DNA of 38,054 nucleotides from an uncultured Bradyrhizobium sp. (GCF_936943645.1 NZ_CAKZJO010000111.1:1-38054), one strand, 5' to 3'; shown: positions 26,756 through 35,264, numbered from the stretch's first letter. Numbers and translations: made by a program. The notes: generated by a model not told the origin, from the sequence alone.

Positions 26756-27619
26756 ATGAGCAACGCCACACTGCCGCCGGACAACGTGTCCTTCTGCGCC
26801 GATCTCGTGCGCAGCCACGACTTTCCGCGCTATGCCGCGACCCTGTTCGTGCCTGCCGCCGAGCGCCGCGCGCTGCTGGCGCTCTACGCCTTCAATGTCG
26901 AGATCGTCCGCGTCCGCGACCAGGTCAGCCAGCCGCTGCCCGGCGAGATCCGCTTTCAATGGTGGACCGATCTGTTCTCGGGCCTCGTCCACGGCAGTGC
27001 CGAAGGCAATCCGGTCGCGGCCGAGCTCTTGCGCGCGATCCGCGATTTCAACCTGCCGGTCGAGCCGCTGTCGCTGCTGGTCGATGAGCACCAGTTCGAC
27101 CTCTACAACGACCCGATGCCGACCATGGCGGCGCTGGAGGGCTATCTGGCCGCGACCTCGTCGGCACTGTTCGAGCTTGCGGCCCGGATCATGGCGCCGC
27201 CGTCGGAGGCGGCCGAGCATCTCGCCCGTCATGCCGGGCTGGCGCAGGGCATCGTGCAGGTCATCACCAACCTGCCGCGCGATGCATCACGCCGTCAGCT
27301 GTTCCTGCCACAGGAAATGCTGGCGAGCCATGGCTGCGACATGGAGGACGTGTTTGCCGGCAGGGATAGGGCGAACCTTCGCGCCGTGCTGGAGCAACTC
27401 ACGGGCGAGGCGCAGCAGCATTTGACCACGGCCTTGTCGCTGCTGGCGCAGGTGCCGGCAGCGGCGCGTCCGGCGTTTGTGCCGCTCAGCCAGGCCAGGG
27501 CTGATCTCAAGCGCCTGACCCAGCCCGGCCGGAATCCGTTCATGCCGCAACCGACGTCGCGGCTGCGCACGCTGTGGACGCTGTGGCGGGCTTCACGTTC
27601 CCGGGAATTTACCAAATAG
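26756..27619 (+). CDS. Squalene/phytoene synthase-family protein, NDUFAF6-like
   Basis: The product has 287 residues of the trans-isoprenyl diphosphate synthase fold. The two Asp-rich motifs that bind Mg-diphosphate in true synthases are missing. The first site reads FNVEIVRVRDQ (46-56), the second GLAQGIVQVITNLPRD (161-176). FNVE, AQGI, SRRQLFLP and the overall layout resemble mitochondrial NDUFAF6 (C8orf38), a non-enzymatic complex I assembly factor. It starts seven bases after the NDUFAF3-like gene. A carotenoid or hopanoid role is less likely because of the lost motifs and the absence of pathway genes. Confidence 0.82.
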   Translation: MSNATLPPDNVSFCADLVRSHDFPRYAATLFVPAAERRALLALYAFNVEIVRVRDQVSQPLPGEIRFQWWTDLFSGLVHGSAEGNPVAAELLRAIRDFNLPVEPLSLLVDEHQFDLYNDPMPTMAALEGYLAATSSALFELAARIMAPPSEAAEHLARHAGLAQGIVQVITNLPRDASRRQLFLPQEMLASHGCDMEDVFAGRDRANLRAVLEQLTGEAQQHLTTALSLLAQVPAAARPAFVPLSQARADLKRLTQPGRNPFMPQPTSRLRTLWTLWRASRSREFTK

Positions 27620-27664
27620 CGGTTGGCTTATCGCCCCGAACCGGCGGATGCTCTATGCTGTCCC

Positions 27665-28909
27665 ATGGCTGAGTTGTCCCAAACCACATCGCCCGACCTC
27701 AGCGGCTTTTCGGTCGCGCCTGACGACATTCATGCGGCCGCCGAGACGATCAGAGGCGCCGTCGTCGAGACGCCCTGCAGCTACAGCCGCACGCTGAGCG
27801 GCATCTGCGGCTGCGAGATCTGGCTCAAATTCGAGAACCTCCAGTTCACTTCCTCCTTCAAGGAGCGCGGTGCGCTCAACCGCCTGACCGCGCTGACGGC
27901 TGAGGAGCGTGCGCGCGGCGTCATCGCCATGTCGGCCGGAAACCACGCGCAGGGCGTTGCCTATCACGCCAAGCGGCTCGGCATTCCCGCCACCATCGTC
28001 ATGCCGGTCGGCACGCCGATGGTGAAGGTCGAGAACACGAGGCATCATGGCGCCGAGGTGGTCGTCACCGGCGCGACGCTGGAGGAGGCGGCGGCGTTCG
28101 CGCGCAGCCACGGCGAAGCGAGGGGCATGATCTTCGTCCACCCCTACGACGATCCGCTCGTGATCGCAGGGCAGGGCACCGTCGGTCTGGAGATGATGAG
28201 GGCGGTGCCGGAGCTCGATACGCTGGTCGTCCCGATCGGCGGCGGGGGCCTGATCAGCGGCATCGCCATCGCGGCGAAAGCGATCAAGCCGTCGCTGCGG
28301 ATTTTGGGCGTCGAGGCCTGGCTCTATCCCTCGATGTACAACGCGATCCATGACGGCAATCTGCCGGCGCGGGGCGATACGCTGGCCGAAGGCATCGCGG
28401 TGAAATCGCCCGGCAAGATCACCACCGAAATCGTCCGCCGCCTCGTCGACGACATCGCGCTCGTCAATGAAGCCGAGCTCGAGCGTGCCGTTGCGACCCT
28501 CATCTCGATCGAGAAGACGGTGGTGGAGGGCGCCGGCGCCGCCGGGCTCGCCGCGCTGATGTCCGATCCGACCCGCTTCGCCGGCCAGAAGGTCGGGCTG
28601 GTCCTGAGCGGCGGCAATATCGACACGCGGCTGATCGCATCCGTCCTGACGCGCGAGCTGGCGCGCGAAGGGCGCTTGACCCAGCTCTCGCTCGACATCC
28701 CCGACCGGCCCGGACAATTGGCCGCAGTGGCCGCGCTGCTCGCCGAGGCCGGCGCCAACATCATCGAGGTCTCGCATCAGCGGACATTCTCCGACCTGCC
28801 GGCCAAGGCGACGCTGCTGCAGCTCGTCATCGAGACCCGCGATGCCGCGCATCTCGACGAGGTGATGGCACGGCTCAGCGCATCCGGACTGAGCGCGCGC
28901 TGCAGCTGA
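27665..28909 (+). CDS. ilvA: Threonine dehydratase with ACT domain
   Basis: A PLP enzyme that converts threonine to 2-oxobutanoate, the entry to isoleucine synthesis. The ATG at 27665 (MAELSQTTSP) gives 414 residues. The PLP lysine is K66 (SSFKERGA), the phosphate-binding loop is GGGGL and SAGNHAQGVAYHAK is typical. A single C-terminal ACT domain begins about residue 335 (LSLDIPDRPGQLAAVAALLA). This short form resembles TdcB-type enzymes with an ACT tail rather than the long biosynthetic IlvA. Both types are commonly labelled ilvA. Serine is a possible second substrate. Confidence 0.92.
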   Translation: MAELSQTTSPDLSGFSVAPDDIHAAAETIRGAVVETPCSYSRTLSGICGCEIWLKFENLQFTSSFKERGALNRLTALTAEERARGVIAMSAGNHAQGVAYHAKRLGIPATIVMPVGTPMVKVENTRHHGAEVVVTGATLEEAAAFARSHGEARGMIFVHPYDDPLVIAGQGTVGLEMMRAVPELDTLVVPIGGGGLISGIAIAAKAIKPSLRILGVEAWLYPSMYNAIHDGNLPARGDTLAEGIAVKSPGKITTEIVRRLVDDIALVNEAELERAVATLISIEKTVVEGAGAAGLAALMSDPTRFAGQKVGLVLSGGNIDTRLIASVLTRELAREGRLTQLSLDIPDRPGQLAAVAALLAEAGANIIEVSHQRTFSDLPAKATLLQLVIETRDAAHLDEVMARLSASGLSARCS

Positions 28910-28936
28910 GCGGCGTAAACGCCGGGCCGGGGTTCG

Positions 28937-29839
28937 CTACTCCGGAAGGCCCGCCGCGCGGAGGGCACCGCCGAGTGAGGTCGCGAGGTCAGGCGCGCAA
29001 TTGACGCCCTGAAATTGACGGCTGTAGCGAAACGTCGGGTGCAGCTCGAGTACCCGTGTTGCCGCTGCTCTTGCCTCCTGCAATCGTCCAAGCTTTGCGA
29101 GCGCTGCGGTCAACTGCACATAGGTAATGCTGTGGCGAGGATTGGCTTGCACCGAGCGGTGGGCGGCCCGGCATGCCTCCTCAAATCGGCCGCGGTGGAA
29201 ATGTCCCAGAGCCTCCGCGTCGAAAGCGGCGAAAGCCCAGGAATCGAAAGGGCTGAGCCGCATCCCCCGTTCGCTCCATTCGATCGCGCGGTCCGCGTCG
29301 CCGCCCCAGCCCAGCATGACACTGCCCAGGATGTAGGTCAGCGCCGAGGATGGGCTGATGGCGAGGGCGGCATCGAGCGCCGCAAATGCAGCCGAGCGAT
29401 CGTGACCGTCCATGCCAAGCGAAAAGCCCGCGAGGGTGAGGGCCAGGGCATCATCTTGGCCATGAGCGATGGCCGAGCGTGCGTGGCGGATCGAGGCCTC
29501 GCGATTGACGTCCTGCAAACCGGCTCGCAGAAACAGGCAGTGATGACACATCGCTGCATTTCCGTGCGCGAGCGCGTAGTCAGGCTCGAGCGCGATCGCT
29601 CGTTCGAGGAGCACGAGTGCCCGGGTGACCTGATCCGGCATGCCGGAATCGACGTCCGGTTGGGCGCGCAGGACGAGGTCATAGGCATCCAGGCTGTCCG
29701 GCCGCTTGCGGCTGACCCTGTTGATCTCGGCGCGCCGCAGGCTCGGTGCTATCGCGCCAACGGAGGAGAGAGCGATGTCATCCTGGAGAGCGAAGACGTC
29801 TTCGGACCGCCGGTCATACCGCTCGGCCCATACGTGCAC
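28937..29839 (-). pseudogene. 5'-truncated adenylate/guanylate cyclase-type TPR protein
   Basis: The frame encodes about 300 residues that begin HVWAERYDRRSEDVFALQDD. This motif normally lies in the middle of class III cyclase/TPR regulator proteins, after the catalytic domain. Helical TPR-like repeats follow to the stop (LALEPDYALAHGNAAM-like, here IALEPDYALAHGNAAM). An in-frame stop (29864-29866) lies a few codons upstream, so no cyclase domain is attached. The only start is a GTG at 29839. The coding frame is otherwise clean, suggesting recent truncation or retained use. The upstream edge touches a truncated gene on the other strand. Confidence 0.75.
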
Positions 29840-29840
29840 C

Positions 29841-29981
29841 GTTTCGCCGCCGGGACATGAGCATTACTTTGAAGAGCTGGCCAAGCTGACGGCGAGTGGA
29901 CCGCCAGATGCGAAAGCCATCAGCGACCTACGCGCCCGCTTCGATACCGATCAACTATCGGCGTTGACGACAAGAGCTTGA
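29841..29981 (+). pseudogene. 3' remnant of a cupin-like gene
   Basis: An open frame ending in TGA at 29981 reads PPGHEHYFEELAKLTASGPP then DAKAISDLRARFDTDQLSAL. It looks like the C-terminus of a cupin-type protein common in rhizobia, but has no start codon or upstream domain. Its 5' edge coincides, within about 10 bases, with the broken 5' edge of the opposite-strand cyclase-type remnant. The cupin assignment is from memory of similar tails and is uncertain. Confidence 0.45.
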
Positions 29982-30042
29982 GATCTGCACGGCGCGACGG
30001 TGGATCGGCTTCAAGGTCGGTCCGATCTGCCGGCTGCTTTTG

Positions 30043-31221
30043 TTATCGCGACGCCAGATCCGCTAGATGCGCGATCAGCCGGTCCACCTCGGCTTCCGTG
30101 TTGTAATAGTGAGGTGAGGCCCGCACGAGATGCGGCAACGCGCGACGTTCGGCATCGATGCGCGTGCTTGGCGGATCGGATGCCCCGATCGTGATGCCGG
30201 CCGCGCCGGCGCTGCGGACGATATCCTCCGCTTCGTGGCCGTCCATCGTGAAGCTGACAATGGCGCCCGGCGTGCGTCCGAGGTCGCGAACTGTGATGCC
30301 ATGAATGGAGGCGAGACCGCTCCGGAGACGTTCGGACAACAGGCGGCAGCGCTGCGCGATCGGGCCGATGCCGATATCGAGGGCGTAGTCGACCGCGGCG
30401 CCCAGACCGAGCCGGGCCGCGTAATTGTTCTCCCAATTCTCGAAGCGACGGGCGTCGGGTCGCAGTTGATAGGTGTCCCGCGACACCCAGGGCGCCGCAA
30501 AATGATCGATCATCGGCGGCTCGAGCTGTTGCAGCAGGGCCCGGCGGACATAAAGGAATCCGGTGCCGCGGGGGCCGCGCAGGAATTTGCGCCCGGTGGC
30601 CGACAGCATGTCGCAGCCGATGGCCTCGACGTCGACCGCCATCTGGCCGACCGCCTGGCAGGCGTCGAGCAGATAGGCAATGCCGTGCGCCCGCGCGATC
30701 TTGCCGATCGCCGCGGCCGGATTGACCAGCCCGCCATTGGTCGGAACCCAGGTGACTGCGATCAGCTTGACGCGCTCGTCGATCATGCGCGCGAGCGCAT
30801 CGACGTCGAGCTCGCCGCTGGCATCGCTCGGCACCACCTCGATCACCGCGCCGGTGCGTTTGGCGACCTGAAGGAAGGCGACGTAATTGGCCGCGTATTC
30901 CGCTTCGGCGGTCAGGATCCGGTCGCCTTTGCGAAACGGCAGCGAATAGAACGCCATCTGCCAGGCGACCGTCGCGTTCTCCACCAGGGCAATCTCGTCG
31001 GGCGCGGCATTGATCAGACGGGCCACCGAAACGTAGACGGAATTGAGCCGGTCGGCTTCGCGATCGGCCGCGGCATAGCCGCCGATTTCGCTTTCGAGAT
31101 CGATATGTCCCTTCATCGCCGCGACAACCGGCGTCGGCATCAGGGCGGCGCCCGCGTTGTGGAGATAGGCGAGCCGGGAGGCGGCTGGCGTGTCGGCACG
31201 AATTCGGTCGAGGTCAATCAC
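30043..31221 (-). CDS. Class V aminotransferase-fold PLP enzyme
   Basis: The start chosen is the GTG at 31221 (VIDLDRIRAD), with GGAGAG just upstream. The long frame beyond it is a shadow of the CAP gene. The product has 392 residues. The PLP lysine is K212 (SATGRKFLRGPRGTG), and D187 (LLDACQAVGQ) binds the pyridine nitrogen. The fold matches cysteine desulfurase, isopenicillin N epimerase and EgtE-type lyases. No Cys-containing desulfurase loop is clear, so the substrate is unknown. It follows the CAP gene with a 74-bp gap. Confidence 0.85.
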   Translation of the reverse strand: MIDLDRIRADTPAASRLAYLHNAGAALMPTPVVAAMKGHIDLESEIGGYAAADREADRLNSVYVSVARLINAAPDEIALVENATVAWQMAFYSLPFRKGDRILTAEAEYAANYVAFLQVAKRTGAVIEVVPSDASGELDVDALARMIDERVKLIAVTWVPTNGGLVNPAAAIGKIARAHGIAYLLDACQAVGQMAVDVEAIGCDMLSATGRKFLRGPRGTGFLYVRRALLQQLEPPMIDHFAAPWVSRDTYQLRPDARRFENWENNYAARLGLGAAVDYALDIGIGPIAQRCRLLSERLRSGLASIHGITVRDLGRTPGAIVSFTMDGHEAEDIVRSAGAAGITIGASDPPSTRIDAERRALPHLVRASPHYYNTEAEVDRLIAHLADLASR

Positions 31222-31295
31222 TCGCGCTCTCCGCTTTTCGCGATCTCGTGCCTGAATTAGGCGCGTTGCCTGGCGCGAGCAAGAGCCGGCTCGTT

Positions 31296-31898
31296 TCAGA
31301 TGCAAAGGCCGAGCAGCTTGACGTGGCAACTGCCGGATTTGGTCTTGGACTCGGATTTCGGCTTGCTTGCAGGTGCCGCCTCGCGCTTCACGGCAACCAG
31401 CGGCTCCTGGTCCCTCTTGCCTTTGCCCTTGCCTTTGCCCTTCGGCTCGTAATCGCCCGCGATGACCATGGCCCAATAGGTGCGTTTGCCGCTGACGTTC
31501 CTGGCGCTGGCGATGCCGACGCGGGAGGCGTTGTGCAGCAACAGGTTCTTGCGGTGGCCGGAGGAGTCGATCCACTGGCCCAGCGTCTTCTCGAAATTGT
31601 CGTACCCGTAGGCGATGTTCTCGGCGGCGCGGCCCGCGCCGGCCGGCGCGACGCGGCGGTTGAAGGGGCCGAGCGCGTCGTGACTGAGGTCGTCCTTGGC
31701 GGCCATCGCGCGGGCCTGGTCCATGGCGATGCGGTCGAGGGTGGCATCGCGGACCACGCGAACCTCACCGTGCTTGAGGCGGAAGCTGGAGATCAGCTCG
31801 GCCGGGGAATCTGCCATCGCGGGCGCCGCCGCCAGCAGCAGAAGACCAGCGATCATGCCGCCGGCCGCGCGATGCATCATTGTCCCCAGAGTGCCCAT
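31296..31898 (-). CDS. Secreted CAP (SCP/PR-1) domain protein
   Basis: The start chosen is the ATG at 31898 (MGTLGTMMHRAAG), preceded by GGCGGGG. It gives a good signal peptide ending APAMA before DSPA. An in-frame ATG at 31937 is the alternative. The CAP core runs from about 35 to 150, with the signature AENIAYGYDNFEKTLGQWID and SSGHRKNLL. The tail is Lys/Ser-rich with KGKGKGKGK and ends SCHVKLLGLCI with two cysteines. Bacterial CAP proteins are secreted and of uncertain activity. No active-site claim is made. Confidence 0.85.
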   Translation of the reverse strand: MGTLGTMMHRAAGGMIAGLLLLAAAPAMADSPAELISSFRLKHGEVRVVRDATLDRIAMDQARAMAAKDDLSHDALGPFNRRVAPAGAGRAAENIAYGYDNFEKTLGQWIDSSGHRKNLLLHNASRVGIASARNVSGKRTYWAMVIAGDYEPKGKGKGKGKRDQEPLVAVKREAAPASKPKSESKTKSGSCHVKLLGLCI

Positions 31899-31961
31899 AA
31901 CCCCGCCAAGCCCGTTTTTGTCCGACCGCTTCTCCATCGCCAATGTGGACGCTTCAAGGCG

Positions 31962-33056
31962 CTAGCTCGCCGGCAAATCCGCCTCGAAATTGAAGCGGTC
32001 GCGCAGGTTTTTCCGCTGCTCCAGGATGTCCTTGAGGAAGGCGCGATCCTGGTCGTTCCTCATCATGGGCTCGATCAGGTCGAGCTGATTCATGGCAACC
32101 AGCTGCAGGATCTCGGTGCGCGGCCTGCCGCTGGTGTCGCGCGGCAGCGCGTGCACGACCTGGATGTGTTCCGGCGGCTTCGGGCCCTTGGCGGCCGCGA
32201 GCTCGTTCCGCAGCTCGCCCTCGAGTGCGGCCTGATCGCCTTCGACGAAGGCGTAGAGCCCGACGCCGGAACGGCGGTCGGCAAAGGCGACGATGGCGGT
32301 GTCGCGTACGGCCGGATTCTTGCGGATCAGCTCCGCCAGCACCGGCGCATCATTAACGAGCCGGCGGCCGCCGCCTTCGCGATCGGTGAAGTTGAACAGG
32401 CCGCGGGTGATCGCGCGATAGACCTTCTTGCCGGTGGCAAGCCACAGGCTCGCCGCGAACGACTTCTTGGCGAGGATCTTTCGCTCGCGCGGCGTCAGCG
32501 CCTCCGGCGCGTAGGAGCGCTTGTGCTTGAGCAGATGGCGAAGGTCCTCATAGGCGAGGATGCGATAGAGCCGGCCGCGGCGATTGAAGCAGGCCGCGAG
32601 CTGGAAGTCGGTCACATAGGCGCGGCCGTCGCGGCCGACCAACCAGTTCTGTTCCTTGGCGAGATCGTTGTGGCAGATGCCGGCGCGGCGCAGGCGGCGC
32701 AAGGCGGCCTTGGCCGAGCGGAAATAGGCGAGATCGCCATGGGGTTTTGCGAGGTGCAGCGCGACGCCGTCGACGAAGCCGCGCACCAGCGCGCGGCGGC
32801 CGGCCCACAACAGCTCGGGGCCGACGTTGAGGCCCTTGGCGAGCCGCAGTGCATGCTTCTCGCGCGCGAACAGATGGCGCGCCAGAGGGAATGACCACCA
32901 CGGCACTTCATCCAGTCGGCGCAGTACGGCGTCGACCTCGCCGGTCTCGCCGCGAAAGCGGCCACGCTCGACGGTCGAGAACACGTCGCGCTTGAGCAGC
33001 ACGCCCTCGGTCCAGCGCGCCGACAGCGTCGCGGCGTCGTCTTTGGGTAGGCTCAT
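31962..33056 (-). CDS. Kinase-like protein fused to an ANL C-terminal domain
   Basis: The product has 364 residues. Residues about 20-190 look like a protein-kinase-fold phosphotransferase (WaaP/RIO-like): H129-N130-D131 in ICHNDLAKEQNW, N137, and D150 in VTDFQLA. A clear beta-3 lysine is not visible (AVLRRLD). Residues about 222-322 look like the C-terminal domain of acyl-CoA synthetases (ANL superfamily): NPAVRDTAIVAFADRRSG, LYAFVEGD, then LPRDTSGRPRTEIL. In active ANL enzymes the last block is PRTxSGKI with a catalytic Lys, here Arg/Pro. No adenylation domain is present. The gene starts seven bases after trmFO. The function is unknown, and the domain reading is mine. Confidence 0.8.
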   Translation of the reverse strand: MSLPKDDAATLSARWTEGVLLKRDVFSTVERGRFRGETGEVDAVLRRLDEVPWWSFPLARHLFAREKHALRLAKGLNVGPELLWAGRRALVRGFVDGVALHLAKPHGDLAYFRSAKAALRRLRRAGICHNDLAKEQNWLVGRDGRAYVTDFQLAACFNRRGRLYRILAYEDLRHLLKHKRSYAPEALTPRERKILAKKSFAASLWLATGKKVYRAITRGLFNFTDREGGGRRLVNDAPVLAELIRKNPAVRDTAIVAFADRRSGVGLYAFVEGDQAALEGELRNELAAAKGPKPPEHIQVVHALPRDTSGRPRTEILQLVAMNQLDLIEPMMRNDQDRAFLKDILEQRKNLRDRFNFEADLPAS

Positions 33057-33063
33057 CTTGAAC

Positions 33064-34491
33064 TCACGCAGCCGCGGCGATGCGCAGGTGATCGGCGATC
33101 CAGCGATCGAGATCGGCGAGCGCCCGCGCGCTCATCGCCTGCTTCTTGGCCACCGTCTTCTCGTTGCCGCGCAGGCGCGTGCCGTCGGGCTTCTTGGTCG
33201 GCACGCTCGCAAGCGGCGGGAACAGGCCGAAATTGATGTTCATCGGCTGGAACGAGCGGGTGCCCGGCTCGATGGTCTCGATATGGCCGCCGGTGATGTG
33301 GCCAAGCAGCGATCCCAGCGCGGTCGTTCCCGGCGGACCGACAAGCGTCTCGCCGCGCGCATCCGCCGCCGCATAGAGGCCGGTGATCAGCCCGACGCTG
33401 GCGGATTCCACATAGCCCTCGCAGCCCGTCATCTGGCCGGCAAAGCGCAGCCGCGGCTGCGCGCGCAGGCGCAACTGACTGTCGAGCAGCTTCGGCGAGT
33501 TGAGAAAGGTGTTGCGATGCAGGCCGCCGAGGCGGGCAAATTCGGCCTTCTCGAGGCCGGGGATGGTGCGGAAGATGCGCTGCTGCTCGCCGTATTTCAG
33601 CTTCGTCTGGAAACCGACGATGTTATAGAGCGTGCCGAGCTTGTTGTCCTGGCGCAGCTGCACGATCGCGTAGGCCTTGGTGGCGGGGTCATGCGGATTG
33701 GTGAGGCCGACCGGCTTCATCGGGCCGTGGCGCAAGGTCTCGGGTCCGCGCTCCGCCATCACCTCGATCGGCAGGCAGCCGTCGAAATAGGGCGTGTTGG
33801 TCTCCCATTCCTTGAACTCGGTCTTTTCGCCCGCAATCAGCGCAGCGACGAAGCCGTCATACTGCTCCTTGGTCATGGGGCAGTTGATGTAGTCGGCGCC
33901 GGTGCCGCCGGGACCGACCTTGTCGTAGCGCGACTGGAACCAGGCCACCGACATGTCGATGGATTCGCGGTGCACGATCGGCGCGATCGCGTCGAAGAAG
34001 GCGAGCGCGTTCTCGTCCGTGAGCTCGCGAATGGCATCGGCGAGTGGGGCGGAGGTGAGGGGGCCGGTGGCAACGATCACGTTGCTCCACTCGGCCGGCG
34101 GCAGGCCCGAGACCTCGCCGCGGGCGATTTCGATCAGGGGATGGTCGTTGAGCGCCTTGGTGACCGCTGCCGAGAAGCCGTCGCGGTCGACCGCGAGCGC
34201 GCCGCCGGCGGGCACCTGGTTGGCGTCGGCTGCGCGCATGATCAGCGAGTCGAGCCGGCGCATCTCCGCATGCAGCAGACCGACGGCGTTGTTGGCGGCA
34301 TCGTCCGAGCGGAACGAATTGGAGCAGACGAGCTCGGCGAGCCCGTCGGTGCGGTGCGCTTCGGTCATGCGGGTTGGCCGCATCTCGTGCAGCACCACGG
34401 GCACGCCTGATTTCGCGACCTGCCAGGCAGCCTCCGAGCCGGCAAGGCCGGCGCCGATCACGTGCACACTCTTGGAATGGGGTCCTGTCAT
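33064..34491 (-). CDS. trmFO: Folate-dependent tRNA (uracil-54-C5)-methyltransferase TrmFO
   Basis: This FAD enzyme makes ribothymidine-54 in tRNA using methylene-tetrahydrofolate. It has 475 residues. The FAD-binding motif is VIGAGLAGSEAAW (11-23). The conserved ELVCSNSFRSD holds C56, equivalent to the FAD-stabilising Cys of other TrmFO proteins. Further family blocks are VPAGGALAVDR and the C-terminal TGGHIETIEPG with MNINFGLFPP. It is read in the same direction as the kinase-like gene after it. Confidence 0.96.
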   Translation of the reverse strand: MTGPHSKSVHVIGAGLAGSEAAWQVAKSGVPVVLHEMRPTRMTEAHRTDGLAELVCSNSFRSDDAANNAVGLLHAEMRRLDSLIMRAADANQVPAGGALAVDRDGFSAAVTKALNDHPLIEIARGEVSGLPPAEWSNVIVATGPLTSAPLADAIRELTDENALAFFDAIAPIVHRESIDMSVAWFQSRYDKVGPGGTGADYINCPMTKEQYDGFVAALIAGEKTEFKEWETNTPYFDGCLPIEVMAERGPETLRHGPMKPVGLTNPHDPATKAYAIVQLRQDNKLGTLYNIVGFQTKLKYGEQQRIFRTIPGLEKAEFARLGGLHRNTFLNSPKLLDSQLRLRAQPRLRFAGQMTGCEGYVESASVGLITGLYAAADARGETLVGPPGTTALGSLLGHITGGHIETIEPGTRSFQPMNINFGLFPPLASVPTKKPDGTRLRGNEKTVAKKQAMSARALADLDRWIADHLRIAAAA

Positions 34492-34559
34492 GGGGCGGAC
34501 AGGTAGCGCTTTTCGGCGATAAGTGGAATCGCCGAGATCGAGTTTTCTGCTTCCGAAAA

Positions 34560-34592
34560 CGACAACGCCCGCACGAGGCGGGCGCTATCGGT
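34560..34592 (-). terminator. Likely terminator of the DUF1127 gene
   Basis: CGCCCGC (34566-34572) pairs with GCGGGCG (34578-34584) over a 5-base loop. On the minus strand the stem is followed by a T-rich stretch (TTGTCGTTTT). It lies 35-53 bases after the DUF1127 stop and before trmFO, so it separates the two transcripts. Confidence 0.65.
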
Positions 34593-34618
34593 TCGTTCCG
34601 GTAGAGGGCTGAACGATA

Positions 34619-34771
34619 TCAGCCCTGATACTGGCCGGCAGCAACGCGCGGGATGTCCGAGCGATCGAGGCCGATATCGGCCAGTTCGCGATCGCTGAGC
34701 TGGGACAGCTCGGCAACATTGCGCTGATAATCCCGGAAAGCCTGGATCATGCGGATGAGCGAGAGCAGCAT
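34619..34771 (-). CDS. Small DUF1127 protein
   Basis: The product has 50 residues. The start at 34771 (MLLSLIRMIQAFRDYQRNVA) is set by AGGAGA about seven bases upstream. The C-terminal ELSQLSDRELADIGLDRSDI is the DUF1127 signature. These tiny proteins are abundant in Rhizobiales. Some have been linked to stress and RNA metabolism, but no role can be assigned here. Downstream lies a good terminator. Confidence 0.88.
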   Translation of the reverse strand: MLLSLIRMIQAFRDYQRNVAELSQLSDRELADIGLDRSDIPRVAAGQYQG

Positions 34772-34970
34772 TGGTAGTCTCCTGTAGTTCGATTCAGCCC
34801 TTACTCGGACCTCATCGTTGAAATGAATATAGATGAGAGTGGTGCACTGCGAAAGTTCCGATGTTGCGATGCAGCTAAGCGTTGAGTGCATAGCGTGGGT
34901 AACGGACGATTAACCTGAAGGCGCTCCCGCCCGAAGCGAAGGCTGCGTAGGTCCAAGACGATCATAAACA

Positions 34971-34986
34971 TCCGTGAATTCACGGA
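34971..34986. promoter_or_regulatory. 16-bp perfect palindrome
   Basis: TCCGTGAATTCACGGA is fully self-complementary. It lies 200 bases upstream of the DUF1127 start, on the side of its promoter. This length and symmetry suit a dimeric repressor or activator site. No regulator is recognised. Confidence 0.45.
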
Positions 34987-35264
34987 GTTACGGGATTCTA
35001 CGTAGGTTCCAATGGCGAGGAAATAAGGTGCATGTTGCCGCGGGACAAGGCGGCCGATCAGCTTCTGAACCCAAGTCTCGCATGCGCGAATCGCATGGAA
35101 GTCGATCTCAATAAATGAACTAATATTCATAACATAAGTTGTTTTCCCGCCGGCTCAGAGCCCTGGGCAAGTCGGCGATTCGCCTCGCGGGACCCCGACG
35201 GATGAGCGGCGGTCTGTTGCTTTGGCGGCAGCGCGCGCTTGCCGAGAATGTCCGCTGCAACGCA

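Noticed and set aside
26756..27619. Hopanoid or carotenoid synthase assignment
   Set aside because: Both diphosphate-binding Asp-rich motifs are missing and no pathway genes are nearby.
28910..28936. GGCGT/ACGCC stem between ilvA and the cyclase remnant as a terminator
   Set aside because: The arms are five bases with a two-base loop and no T-tract.
31248..34410. Long plus-strand frames (31248-32894 and 32827-34410) opposite CAP, kinase-like and trmFO genes
   Set aside because: They are antisense shadows. The minus-strand proteins carry clear family motifs.
34801..35130. A 109-codon minus-strand frame in the non-coding region
   Set aside because: No ribosome site, no domain, unusual composition, and it overlaps a likely promoter zone and palindrome.
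35191..35260. A sigma-54 promoter (GG-N10-GC) near TTGGCGGCAGCGCGCGCTTG
   Set aside because: The spacing of the GG and GC elements is wrong.
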